Source of the DNA: Bacillota bacterium
Lineage (GTDB): Bacteria; Bacillota; Clostridia; Lachnospirales; Lachnospiraceae
Reading direction: 5' to 3'
Length of the DNA stretch: 64,000 bases
Assembly: GCA_023423335.1 (NCBI GenBank)
Contig: JAFAFU010000033.1
Location: forward strand, 55,087-119,086
Part shown: piece by piece, positions 34,141-43,639 of the stretch
How the letters are laid out: the number at the start of each line of letters is the position of its first letter
Position numbering within the stretch: position 1 is the first letter of the stretch
Program-made: the position numbers and the translations under genes
The notes under the pieces: generated by a model
Told to the model about the DNA's origin: nothing
Databases searched by the model: none
The model's input: only the letters and a program-made list of their open reading frames with translations

Positions 34141-34357
34141 AATAAGCAGATTAGTCCATGGAATTCAGGGCATTTATCAAGCTTGCTTGAATAAATGTCA
34201 TGAGTTACATGGATAAGTGCAACGTGAACGAAAGGACGCAATCCTTGAGTTCCTAATCTGCGTTAGATACAACATCATAAAAATAAGATATTTATCCTTA
34301 CTGGTAATATTTCGGCCAAAAGAGAGGAAAACTTAACATATCCCCTCTTTTCCGGCC
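34141..34357 (+). ncRNA. structured RNA candidate: three-way junction plus second hairpin
   Basis: GCAGATTAG (34146-34154) pairs with CTAATCTGC (34253-34261) and closes a junction. Arm P2: TCCATG (34155-34160) with CATGGA (34208-34213), extended by AATTCA/TGAGTT and CATTTAT/ATAAATG. Arm P3: GAAC (34226-34229) with GTTC (34249-34252) around AAGGA/TCCTT with loop CGCAA. A second hairpin GGCC-AAAAGAG/CTCTTTT-GGCC follows (34314-34357). It fits a riboswitch or a small RNA upstream of the DUF885 gene. I could not match it to a known class. Confidence 0.5.
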
Positions 34358-34502
34358 TGGTATATCCTTCCTGAAAAAATATTGCTTCTTACCGACTGCT
34401 CCTTTGAATATACATAACGTAACAAAAATAATATTACCCGTCCATAATATTACATTTCTTCATACAAAAGTTGTCAAACATTTCTGGGAGGTCTTTATCA
34501 TC

Positions 34503-36260
34503 ATGAAAATTAAAAAGCTTATATTATTTATATCCCTGCTGATTGGTTTTACCGTATTTACTACCGCCTGCGAAAATAACAGGAACCCGGAGCTGGTTCA
34601 ACTAAACTTTGATGCCTTTACAAATGAAATATTTATAAAAGAAGTCCAGTCCGATACACTGACTTTAAACTATTCCTTAGCCGTTCCCGAGGAGTTCGGA
34701 ATAAAAGACACCGAGATTACCCTTGGGGAGTTCTCCGCAGAAGAGATGCAGAAGCAGCTTACCCTGACAGAAAATTATCTAAAGCGGCTTAACAGCTTTA
34801 AATATGATGCCCTGACGGAGGACCAGAAGCTTACCTATGATATTCTCAAAAAATATCTGGAGCTGGATCTGGATTACGGCGATTATATCTATTATACGGA
34901 ATGTCTTGGACCAACCACCGGAATTCAGGCCCAGCTTCCTATCCTTCTGGCAGAATATAATTTTTATACCAGGGAGGATATTGATGATTATATTGCTCTT
35001 CTTCCCTGTGTCTTTCAATATTTTAAAGAAATTGCTGATTTTGAGCGGGAGAAATCCTCCCGGGGATTGTTCATGAAGGACGAAGTGGCCGACAGAATTA
35101 TAGCGCAGTGTGAAGCTTTTATTGCAAATCCGGAGGAGAATTTTCTGATCGAATATTTTAATGAGAAAATTTCCGGTTATGAGGGCCTGACAAAGAAAGA
35201 GATCTCTGCTTATGAGGCAAACAACCGGAAGGCCGTTAAAGACTATATCATTCCTGCATACGAGCTCCTGATCGACACCCTGAAGCTGCTGAAGGGGACG
35301 GGGATCAATAATGGAGGATTATATTATTATCCTGAGGGACAGACATATTATGAATATCTGGCTAAGTCGAAAACCGGCTCAGGTAAAAATACGGAGGAGA
35401 TGGCCGACCTGCTCGACTCTGCCATAGGGGACAAAATCCTCCAGATAACTAAGATTTCCTTAGCCCATCCCGATATCCTGGACCGGTATGCAGAGTTTAC
35501 CTCCTTCCCTATAACAGATCCCGAAGCCATTTTGGAGGACTTAAAAAACGATATCACGAAGGATTTTCCTGAACCGGTACAGGTAAGCTGCGAAATAAAA
35601 TACGTGGATGAATCCCTGTCCGGATATTTAAGCCCCGCAATGTATCTGGTCCCGGCCATTGACGAATATACGGATAATAATATCTATATCAATGGCAATG
35701 ACGAAGAGACTCTTTCAAAAATATACACCACCGTAGCCCACGAGGGTTATCCCGGACATTTATACCAATGTGTTTATTTCCGTAACCAGGATCCGGCTCC
35801 GGTCCGCAATGTCATGAATTTCCTGGGCTATGACGAGGGCTGGGCCACCTACGTGGAGCATTATTCCTACCACCTGGCCGGAATTGATGAAACCATGGCC
35901 GATTTTCTGGAGGCAAACAGTGCGGTTATGCTGTTTATGTATGCCAGAGCAGATATTGGGATCCACTATGAAGGCTGGAGTGAGAATAAGGCAATTGCTT
36001 ATATCAACAGCTTTGTCGGTGATACGGACCGGGCTACCTCAAAGCTCATCTATGACACCCTGCTGGAGGAACCTGCAATCTATCTGCCCTATGCCATCGG
36101 TTATCTGGAGATACTGGAGCTTAGGGGAAAAGCGGAAAAAGCTCTCGGCAATGGGTTTGAAACAAAGGACTTTCACCGGTTTTTATTGGAAATCGGTCCC
36201 GCTCAGTTCAGTGTAATCGATGACTATCTTGAGGATTGGCTGGCGGTCTCCTCTTACTAA
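34503..36260 (+). CDS. DUF885 lipoprotein, putative metallopeptidase
   Basis: A 585-residue protein. ATG 34503 (GGGAGG upstream) starts a lipoprotein signal with the lipobox FTTAC at cysteine 23, so it should be anchored outside the cell. The DUF885 signature VAHEGYPGHLYQ is near residue 415, followed by YDEGWATYVEH. These resemble zinc-peptidase motifs, and some relatives have been proposed as carboxypeptidases; activity here is not shown. The structured RNA candidate lies in its leader. Confidence 0.88.
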   Translation: MKIKKLILFISLLIGFTVFTTACENNRNPELVQLNFDAFTNEIFIKEVQSDTLTLNYSLAVPEEFGIKDTEITLGEFSAEEMQKQLTLTENYLKRLNSFKYDALTEDQKLTYDILKKYLELDLDYGDYIYYTECLGPTTGIQAQLPILLAEYNFYTREDIDDYIALLPCVFQYFKEIADFEREKSSRGLFMKDEVADRIIAQCEAFIANPEENFLIEYFNEKISGYEGLTKKEISAYEANNRKAVKDYIIPAYELLIDTLKLLKGTGINNGGLYYYPEGQTYYEYLAKSKTGSGKNTEEMADLLDSAIGDKILQITKISLAHPDILDRYAEFTSFPITDPEAILEDLKNDITKDFPEPVQVSCEIKYVDESLSGYLSPAMYLVPAIDEYTDNNIYINGNDEETLSKIYTTVAHEGYPGHLYQCVYFRNQDPAPVRNVMNFLGYDEGWATYVEHYSYHLAGIDETMADFLEANSAVMLFMYARADIGIHYEGWSENKAIAYINSFVGDTDRATSKLIYDTLLEEPAIYLPYAIGYLEILELRGKAEKALGNGFETKDFHRFLLEIGPAQFSVIDDYLEDWLAVSSY

Positions 36261-36296
36261 TTTATAGAAATCTGGAATAATTTATGTATTTCATTA

Positions 36297-36325
36297 TTGA
36301 CATTTACAGACGCCAGTTTTATACT
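36297..36325 (+). promoter_or_regulatory. strong sigma-A promoter of pckA
   Basis: TTGACA at 36297-36302 and TATACT at 36320-36325 with a 17-base spacer. It gives a leader of about 90 bases. Confidence 0.75.
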
Positions 36326-36423
36326 TAATATGGCGGACAATTGTTTTATATATAGTACTAGTTCCGTTAATTTTCTGTATTTACAGAAATGCTCGGACAA
36401 TTTAGAAAATAGGAGGATATATT

Positions 36424-38094
36424 ATGTCAACAAAAGCGTACTTTAAGCATGACGAAATTGGTGCAAACAAACCTGGATTTGCTAAGACCCGTTCTATTAT
36501 CGAGGCTGCCTTTTATGGAAATAATGTTATCAGAGTGAATACCCTGAAGGAAGCTTATGAACTTGCTAAGAATTCTCCTGGTACCGTTGTTACCGATATG
36601 CCGGTTTATCATGGCGAGGATTTCGGTCTGGAGCCGGATGCCAAGGTGTTATTATTTAACGACGGCGCGATCACAGGCCGTTATGCGGCAGCCAGAAGAA
36701 TTGCCGGTGAGCCCGGTGTTAACTGCGAGAAATTAGATAAGCTTGTTATGGATGCCATCTATGATTCCAGGTGGAAGACCATGTATCATGCTGAAGTTTT
36801 CATCGGCTTGGATCCTGAATTTATGGTAAAAGCTCACCTGCTCATTCCCGAAGGTGAAGAAAATATCATGTATTCCTGGATGCTGAACTTCCAGTACATG
36901 TCTGATAATTACATAAAGATGTACAAGAATTCCAGACCGGTGGGTACCGAGCCTGACATATATATCTTCTCCGATCCTCAGTGGGTTGGAACCAACCAGA
37001 CCGATATCAGTGATCCGAAGTGCTTATCCTACTTTAATACATCCACCAATTGTGCGGCTATCTTAGGTATGAGATATTTCGGCGAGCATAAGAAGGGTAC
37101 TTTAACCATTGCATGGGCAGTCGGAAACCGTAACGGTTATGCCGCTTGCCATGGCGGACAGAAGAGATACAATCTTGCTGACGGCAAGAAATATGTGGCT
37201 TCCGTATTCGGTCTCTCCGGATCAGGTAAATCCACCATCACTCATGCGAAGCATGACGGTAAGTATGACGTAACCGTGCTCCATGATGATGCTTTCCTTA
37301 TCAATACGGAGACCGGCTCTTCCATAGCTCTTGAGCCTACTTATTATGATAAGACACAGGATTATCCCACTTATTGCGATGACAACAAATATCTTCTGAC
37401 CGTTCAGAACTGCTCCGCTACCCTCGACGAGGATGGCAAGGTGGTAATCGTAACCGAAGATATCCGCAATGGTAACGGCCGTGCTGTTAAGTCCAAGCTG
37501 TGGTCACCAAATCGTGTGGATAAAATCGATGAGCCCGTAGACGCGATCTTCTGGATTATGAAGGATCCTACCCTTCCTCCGATCATCAAGGTTAAGGATG
37601 CTGTTCTCGCTTCCGTAATGGGCGCAACTCTTGCGACTAAGAGAACTACCGCTGAGCGTCTTGCTCCCGGAGTAGACCCGAACGCATTGGTTGTAGAGAC
37701 TTACGCCAACCCGTTCCGTACCTATCCGTTAATCAATGATTATGAGAAGTTTAAGAAGCTGATTGCTGAGAGAAATGTTGATTGCTATGTAATCAATACC
37801 GGTGATTTCATGGGTAAGAAGGTTAAACCCGCTGATACCTTGGGAATCCTGGAATCCATCGTTGAAGGGAAAGCTACCTTTAAGCCTTGGGGTCCTTTCA
37901 GCGGTATCGACATCCTTGAATGGGAGGGCTTCGTACCGGACTTAAACGACAAGGAATACAAGGATGCCTTCACAGCAAGAATGGTTGAGAGAGTTAAGTT
38001 TGTAGAATCCAGAACTACCGAGCATGGCGGCTATGACAAGTTACCGGATGAGGCTACCGAAGCCTTAAAGAAGGTTGTGGCCGAGCTGGCATAA
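36424..38094 (+). CDS. pckA: phosphoenolpyruvate carboxykinase (ATP)
   Basis: A 556-residue cytosolic enzyme interconverting oxaloacetate plus ATP with PEP, CO2 and ADP. The kinase loop GLSGSGKST is at residues 263-271, followed by the metal-binding HDDAFLIN. AGGAGG precedes the ATG. It is slightly longer than the usual 520-540 residues, as in other clostridial members. In anaerobes it can run in the carboxylating direction to make ATP from PEP. It is flanked by its own promoter and terminator, so monocistronic. Confidence 0.95.
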   Translation: MSTKAYFKHDEIGANKPGFAKTRSIIEAAFYGNNVIRVNTLKEAYELAKNSPGTVVTDMPVYHGEDFGLEPDAKVLLFNDGAITGRYAAARRIAGEPGVNCEKLDKLVMDAIYDSRWKTMYHAEVFIGLDPEFMVKAHLLIPEGEENIMYSWMLNFQYMSDNYIKMYKNSRPVGTEPDIYIFSDPQWVGTNQTDISDPKCLSYFNTSTNCAAILGMRYFGEHKKGTLTIAWAVGNRNGYAACHGGQKRYNLADGKKYVASVFGLSGSGKSTITHAKHDGKYDVTVLHDDAFLINTETGSSIALEPTYYDKTQDYPTYCDDNKYLLTVQNCSATLDEDGKVVIVTEDIRNGNGRAVKSKLWSPNRVDKIDEPVDAIFWIMKDPTLPPIIKVKDAVLASVMGATLATKRTTAERLAPGVDPNALVVETYANPFRTYPLINDYEKFKKLIAERNVDCYVINTGDFMGKKVKPADTLGILESIVEGKATFKPWGPFSGIDILEWEGFVPDLNDKEYKDAFTARMVERVKFVESRTTEHGGYDKLPDEATEALKKVVAELA

Positions 38095-38126
38095 CTCCTA
38101 TTATTCTGATATATAGTTAAAAACAT

Positions 38127-38166
38127 TACACCACCAGAGGAATTAACCCTTGGTGGTGTATTTTTT
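38127..38166 (+). terminator. terminator of pckA
   Basis: TACACCACCA (38127-38136) pairs with TGGTGGTGTA (38151-38160), followed by six T. Confidence 0.9.
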
Positions 38167-38172
38167 ATGTGA

Positions 38173-38730
38173 TTATCTAAGCTCATCCTTCAATATCGAA
38201 TAATACCTGCAGTCCATCAGCATCCCTTTATTATTTTTCAGTACCTTTCTTAAGGTACCCTCATACTGCATTCCGCATTTCTTCATGACACAGCCGGAAG
38301 CCGGGTTCTGGACATCATGTCTTGCAGCGATCCGGGAAAATCCCACCTCGGTAAAGCCAAACCGGATCACGGCCTGCAGAGCTTCCGTCATAAGTCCCTG
38401 GTTCCACCAGCTCCTGCCGATACAATAGCCCGCCTCGCAGCTTTCGTTATGGTTATCGATATTCAGGAAACCGATGGAACCGATTACCTCTCCATTATCC
38501 TTTAACGTAACCGCCCATTGATAATGCTCCGGCTCCGTATACCGGGATACCCATGTCTCCACTATTCCTTCTGAGATTTTCAGTTCCTTATGTGTCGGCC
38601 AGCTTAAGAATTTCGTTACCTCATCATCCGAAGCCCAGTTGCGGAACATATCCCCTGCATCACTGCCGCAAAACGGACGCAGGATAAGGCAATTCGTTTC
38701 AAGCTCTTTGGTGCCGATGTGGTTCAGCAT
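38173..38730 (-). CDS. GNAT acetyltransferase, RimJ/RimL type
   Basis: A 185-residue protein with the GNAT core: LETNCLILRPF at the start, IGSIGFLNIDNHNESCEAGY strand and acetyl-CoA loop near GRSWWNQGLMTEALQAVI, ending in MKKCGMQYEGTLR. Acetyl-CoA-dependent acceptors in this subfamily include ribosomal proteins and small molecules; the substrate is unknown. Confidence 0.88.
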   Translation of the reverse strand: MLNHIGTKELETNCLILRPFCGSDAGDMFRNWASDDEVTKFLSWPTHKELKISEGIVETWVSRYTEPEHYQWAVTLKDNGEVIGSIGFLNIDNHNESCEAGYCIGRSWWNQGLMTEALQAVIRFGFTEVGFSRIAARHDVQNPASGCVMKKCGMQYEGTLRKVLKNNKGMLMDCRYYSILKDELR

Positions 38731-38768
38731 ATGCGATCTCTCCCCTGAAATAAATTTATTCTGACTCC

Positions 38769-40805
38769 CTACCTAATCTCCGCTCCGGACGGCATCGGCT
38801 TTTCCGGCACCATCAGGGCCAGATTTCCGGAAGTATCCTCCGCACATAAGAGCATACCCTCGGACAGCATACCCGCAAGAGTTGCCGGCTTTAAGTTTAC
38901 GATTACCATAACCTTTTTTCCGACCATTTCCTCAGGGGTATAGTACGCCTTAATCCCTGAAACAATCTGCCTCACCTGTGAACCGATTTTGACCTGTGAG
39001 CATAACAACTTTTTGGATTTCTTCACTTCCTCACACGCAATAATCTCACCGATCTGGAACTGGAGCTTTGAAAAGTCCTCATACGTAATCTCGGGCTTCG
39101 CTTCGATATCGACCACATCCTGCGTTTTCGTTTCCTCCGTAACGGATGCCTCCTGTGCCTGACCGGATGTTCCGCCGGCAATTACTTTCCCTTCTGCAGA
39201 ACCGGCTGCTGATAAGTCTTCCTTATTCTCCTTTGATGTCTCCACTTTCTCAAGTACCTCCTTAATATCAAGTCTTGCAAACAGAATCTCCGGTACCGGC
39301 GTTACCTTCGTACCGGACGGATATAAGCCAAAGGAACTAAGCTCCTCCAGCCTCCGGCCTTTCGAATTGATCTGGGACAGAATTTTCTCTGAAGTTTCAG
39401 GCATAAACGGCTCTAACAGGCTCGCTCCGATACAGATGCTTTCTACCAGGTTATAAAGCACTGTCTCCAGACGGGCTTTCTTTTCATCGTTCTTTGCCAG
39501 AATCCAGGGTGTGGTTTCGTCGATATATTTATTACATCGTTTAAACAATGTAAAAACTTCACTGATTGCATCCGCCACACGAAGCTTATCCATCTTGGCA
39601 ATCACCTTTTTCGGCGTCTCCAGGGCAAGCGCTTTCAGCTCCTCATCCACCGGTTCATCCGCTCCGCCATGGTTCACAATACCATCAAAATATTTATTTG
39701 ACATGGAAACCGTTCGGTTCACAAGGTTTCCTAAGGTATTGGCCAGATCGGAATTAATACGTTCCACGAGAAGCTCCCAGGAGATAATTCCGTCATTATC
39801 AAAGGGCATCTCATGCAGAACAAAGTATCTCACCGCATCCACGCCAAATAAATTAACGAGGTCATCCGCATAGAGGACATTGCCCCTGGATTTGCTCATC
39901 TTATCTCCGGCATTGCCCTGCATCAGCCATGGATGGCCGAATACCTGCTTCGGAAGCGGAACATCCAGCGCCATCAGGATGATTGGCCAATAGATCGTAT
40001 GGAAACGGATAATATCTTTCCCAATCAGATGAAGATCCGCCGGCCAGTACTTCTTAAACTGCTCCGTACTGTTGCCGTCCGCATCATAACCGATCCCGGT
40101 AATATAGTTGCTCAGTGCATCCAGCCATACATACACTACATGCCGGTCGTCAAAGTCCACCGGAATGCCCCACTTAAAAGAGGTACGGGAGACACACAAA
40201 TCCTGAAGTCCCGGAAGCAGGAAGTTATTCATCATCTCGTTCTTCCTGGATTCCGGCTGGATGAATTCCGGATGGGTATTAATATGGTCGATTAAACGGT
40301 CTGCGTATTTACTTAGCTTCAGGAAATATGCCTCTTCCTTGGCCGGTTGTACTTCCCTGCCGCAGTCCGGGCACCTGCCCCCCACCAGCTGGGAAGAAGT
40401 GAAGAAGGACTCACAGGGGGTGCAGTACAAGCCTTCATAATGGCCTTTATAGATGTCACCCTTCTCATAGAGCTTCTTAAATATCTTCTGAATCTGCTTT
40501 TCATGGTCTGAATCCGTAGTACGGATAAATTTATCATAGGAGGTGTTCATCAGATCCCAAATGCTTTGAATCTGTGCCGCTATCCGGTCCACGAACTCCT
40601 TCGGCGTAATCCCTGCCTCCGCTGCTTTCAGCTCTATCTTCTGTCCATGCTCATCCGTACCGGTTTGAAAGAATACCTCGCAGCCCTCCATTCTTTTAAA
40701 TCTTGCGATGCTGTCTGCCAATACGATTTCATAGGTGTTGCCGATATGGGGTTTTCCGGAGGTATAGGCAATCGCCGTTGTCATATAATAGGGTTTCTTG
40801 CTCAT
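38769..40805 (-). CDS. metG: methionyl-tRNA synthetase
   Basis: A 678-residue class I synthetase. ATG 40805 has AAAGGACG upstream; 20 codons before it are not expected to be translated. HIGH-type motif KPHIGN near residue 17, zinc knuckle CTPCESFF with CPDCG, and KMSKS (DKMSKSRGN) are present. The C-terminal 105 residues are a tRNA-binding (EMAPII-like) domain joined by an acidic linker rich in E, K and T that is variable in length. A T-box leader controls it. Confidence 0.96.
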   Translation of the reverse strand: MSKKPYYMTTAIAYTSGKPHIGNTYEIVLADSIARFKRMEGCEVFFQTGTDEHGQKIELKAAEAGITPKEFVDRIAAQIQSIWDLMNTSYDKFIRTTDSDHEKQIQKIFKKLYEKGDIYKGHYEGLYCTPCESFFTSSQLVGGRCPDCGREVQPAKEEAYFLKLSKYADRLIDHINTHPEFIQPESRKNEMMNNFLLPGLQDLCVSRTSFKWGIPVDFDDRHVVYVWLDALSNYITGIGYDADGNSTEQFKKYWPADLHLIGKDIIRFHTIYWPIILMALDVPLPKQVFGHPWLMQGNAGDKMSKSRGNVLYADDLVNLFGVDAVRYFVLHEMPFDNDGIISWELLVERINSDLANTLGNLVNRTVSMSNKYFDGIVNHGGADEPVDEELKALALETPKKVIAKMDKLRVADAISEVFTLFKRCNKYIDETTPWILAKNDEKKARLETVLYNLVESICIGASLLEPFMPETSEKILSQINSKGRRLEELSSFGLYPSGTKVTPVPEILFARLDIKEVLEKVETSKENKEDLSAAGSAEGKVIAGGTSGQAQEASVTEETKTQDVVDIEAKPEITYEDFSKLQFQIGEIIACEEVKKSKKLLCSQVKIGSQVRQIVSGIKAYYTPEEMVGKKVMVIVNLKPATLAGMLSEGMLLCAEDTSGNLALMVPEKPMPSGAEIR

Positions 40806-40840
40806 GATACATCGTCCTTTCAATAGTAAAATAAATGCAT

Positions 40841-41110
40841 AAAAAAATCCCGCCTTTAAACTCAATTTAAAGACGAGAGATGCTCCCGCGGTACCACTTT
40901 AATTTACCCTTTCCTCACAGAAAAGGTCTCTGTCGCTGCATATTACAGCCGGGCATAATAACGGATGCTTCCGTCGCAGCCTAAGAATAATTTCTTCCTC
41001 GGTGCGAGGCTCCAAGACCATCTTCAACAGCTTATGCGTAATATTCCATACCGGAATAACAGGGCTGATACCCGTTTCCCCTTCTCAGCTTGCCGGGGTT
41101 CTCTGTCAAC
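40841..41110 (-). promoter_or_regulatory. T-box riboswitch (methionine) of metG
   Basis: The T-box sequence AAAGTGGTACCGCGGGAGC lies at 40882-40900 on the minus strand. Upstream stem I includes GACAGAGAAC and GCTGAGAAGG, as in T-boxes, and the codon ATG at 41047-41049 in a loop between paired TATTCC and GGAATA is the expected specifier. The terminator stem CTTTAAA/TTTAAAG with a T run follows at 40841-40878. Uncharged tRNA-Met should favour readthrough. Confidence 0.92.
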
Positions 41111-41310
41111 CACTCCACTGCCTACTCTTCTTTTCATCGCCTTTTTATATTTAATTGTACTATTTAATATATCTAGTATTTGACAAAGTATACCATGCTC
41201 CATTGATTTTGTCAAACGGCTGTTATCGAATTTCTCTGAAAAGACTACCTTATCCTGTAAACTATGTTATAATGGTGTAAAATTATACGTGAATATTAAA
41301 GGAGTCCCTT

Positions 41311-43371
41311 ATGCTGCAAGGTAAAACCGCTGTCGGCCGTTTAACAAAAAATATTGTGATATCCCTGATGCTTCTCTTTATCCCGCTTTTCTTATCCGGA
41401 TGCTCCGCCCGTAAGGAATATGCAGATGTTCCCGGCGTCAAAGATTCCGGTACAAATCCTACCAAGGCCGCTTCGGGGGCAGAGGATATCCCCGAAGAAA
41501 TGCCTTCTGTCCATAATTCCCCGACCGGAGCAATTACCCCCACGGAGATGCCCTATGCCTATCTGCTGCCGGAAGGTACTACTCTGGAGAGCCGTATCAA
41601 TCCGCCAGAAGGCTACGACAGACTTCCCAGCAAATCCGGAGAACTCACGGATTACCTCCGTAATATGAAATTAAAAGAGGACGGCAGCCCGGTTCTTCTT
41701 TATGATGGCACCGAGAAGGGCAACCAGCGCAGTCATGCGGCGGTTTTTGATCTGGACACCGGCAGCCGGGATCTTCAGCAATGCGCCGATTCCGTTCTGC
41801 GGATCTATGCAGAATATTATTGGTCCCGCGGAGAATATGATAAAATAGCCTTCCATTTGACCAATGGGTTTTTGATGGAGTACCCTAAGTGGCGGGAAGG
41901 AAACCGTCTTGTCGTTGACGGCAATGATGTGTCCTGGAGTAAAACCAAGGGCTACGACGATTCCTACGACACCTTCCGTAACTATCTTACTATGGTATTT
42001 GCTTACGCCGGCACCCTAAGCCTCGCCCAGGAATGCTCGCCCATCGCGGTAGAGGATATCCGGACCGGGGATCTCTTCCTTCAGGGAGGAAGTCCGGGGC
42101 ACTGCGTCCTGATTGTGGATATTGCCGAGGATGCCTCGGGCAACCGCTGCTTTCTCCTGGCTCAGGGCTATATGCCTGCCCAGGATTTCCATGTAATTAT
42201 AAATCCCCTTCATGAAGAGGACCCCTGGTATTATGAAGCTGAGCTTACCTTCCCGCTCCGTACCCCGGCCTGGACCTTTGAAGAGGGCTCTTTGGTCCGA
42301 TGGTCCGACTTTCCATTAGAATCCGCTGCTGCGCAGGACTCCTCCCAGGTAACGCTCCTGGCCGTAGGGGATAACCTGATCCACATTGAAGTTGTAAAAA
42401 GCGGGATGCAGGCGGATGGTACCTATAATTACGACCACTTATATTCCAATCTAACGGATGAGATCCGGGCAGCCGATATTGCCATTGTAAATCAGGAGAC
42501 CATCCTGGGCGGAGATGATTTTACATATTCCGGATACCCGAACTTCAATTCTCCCTATGAAATCGGAGAGGCTCTCGTGACAGCGGGCTTTGATGTCGTG
42601 CTTCATGCCACGAATCATACGATGGATAAAGGGCTCAAGGCAGTTAATAATACCTTTGCCTTCTGGTCCGGTCACCCGCAAATTAAGGTTCTTGGAATTA
42701 ACGAGACAAAAGAACAGCAGGAAACCATCCCCATCATTGAAAAGAATGGTATTAAGCTCGCCATGCTGAATTACACCTACGGCCTGAACGGCTACAAATT
42801 GCCGGAGGACAGGCCCTATCTGGTTAATCTTCTGGATAAGGACAGGATGACATCGGATATCAAAAAGGCAAAGGAGCTGGCGGACTTTGTCATCGTATTT
42901 CCCCACTGGGGTACCGAATACGTCTATGAAGCAACGGATATGCAGAGAAGCCTGACCGATTTTTATTATGATCTGGGTGTGGACCTGGTGATCGGTACCC
43001 ACCCCCATGTGTTGGAGCCGGTGGAATGGATCGGGGAAGATTCCGGTCATAGGATGCTGGTTTACTATTCTCTGGGGAATTTCATGTCCTACCAAAAGGA
43101 AGCTCCCCGTATGCTTGGCGGAATGGCCACCGTTACCATAGCCAAGGATAGCTCCGGAACCTATATCAGTGATGCGGGCATTACTCCGCTGGTAACTCAT
43201 TATGAGAATGGCCCGGCAGATTACCGCTATGGAATCTATAAATTAACGGATTACACTCCCGCTCAGGCACAGGTCCACGGAGTTTCCGATATTGCTGTCC
43301 AGGGAAAGCTTACCTATGAAGGAACCTATGCTTTGGCAGTACAGGTTCTTGGCCCCTGGTTTAAGGAATAG
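41311..43371 (+). CDS. DUF4846 and CapA-like two-domain lipoprotein
   Basis: A 686-residue lipoprotein. Lipobox LFLSGC with cysteine 31. Residues about 95-330 match DUF4846 (LESRINPPEGYDRLP, then VFDLDTGSRDLQQCADSVLR), residues about 345-620 the CapA/PGA_cap metallophosphatase-like domain (LLAVGDNLIH, NHTMDKG, FPHWGTEY, GTHPHVLEP). CapA members act in poly-gamma-glutamate capsule or related envelope work, but no capB or capC is adjacent. The pairing of the two domains in one chain is unusual in my experience. A terminator and galE follow. Confidence 0.85.
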   Translation: MLQGKTAVGRLTKNIVISLMLLFIPLFLSGCSARKEYADVPGVKDSGTNPTKAASGAEDIPEEMPSVHNSPTGAITPTEMPYAYLLPEGTTLESRINPPEGYDRLPSKSGELTDYLRNMKLKEDGSPVLLYDGTEKGNQRSHAAVFDLDTGSRDLQQCADSVLRIYAEYYWSRGEYDKIAFHLTNGFLMEYPKWREGNRLVVDGNDVSWSKTKGYDDSYDTFRNYLTMVFAYAGTLSLAQECSPIAVEDIRTGDLFLQGGSPGHCVLIVDIAEDASGNRCFLLAQGYMPAQDFHVIINPLHEEDPWYYEAELTFPLRTPAWTFEEGSLVRWSDFPLESAAAQDSSQVTLLAVGDNLIHIEVVKSGMQADGTYNYDHLYSNLTDEIRAADIAIVNQETILGGDDFTYSGYPNFNSPYEIGEALVTAGFDVVLHATNHTMDKGLKAVNNTFAFWSGHPQIKVLGINETKEQQETIPIIEKNGIKLAMLNYTYGLNGYKLPEDRPYLVNLLDKDRMTSDIKKAKELADFVIVFPHWGTEYVYEATDMQRSLTDFYYDLGVDLVIGTHPHVLEPVEWIGEDSGHRMLVYYSLGNFMSYQKEAPRMLGGMATVTIAKDSSGTYISDAGITPLVTHYENGPADYRYGIYKLTDYTPAQAQVHGVSDIAVQGKLTYEGTYALAVQVLGPWFKE

Positions 43372-43401
43372 CAGTGGAATAAACCTCTCCGCTCTATTGC
43401 A

Positions 43402-43464
43402 AAAAATAAGATTGGTTAAAAAGGTGTCTCCCTGCGGATACACGTTTTAACCAATCTTATTTTT
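43402..43464. terminator. strong bidirectional terminator
   Basis: AAAAATAAGATTGGTTAAAA (43402-43421) is perfectly complementary to 43445-43464 (20-bp stem), with GTGT/ACAC pairing inside the loop. It serves the CapA gene and perhaps galE on the other strand. The remaining bases to 43639 hold nothing else that I can support. Confidence 0.9.
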
Positions 43465-43639
43465 ATTACATCTACCCTCTCGCTTCCCCAACTTCAATCC
43501 TCTGGTATCATACCTTCTCCAGTACTAACCTTATCCAGATTATCAAATTTTAGGCAATTTGTCAATAGGATATCTCTTTTTTTGTAAATTTTCTGCTATA
43601 ATGCATAAATAAAAAATTTCCAGAGTCCTTACTTTCCCT

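Noticed and set aside
34141..34262. c-di-GMP-I riboswitch
   Set aside because: A GAAAGGACGCAA stretch recalls the class, but the arm order and the conserved GGGCAAACC part are missing.
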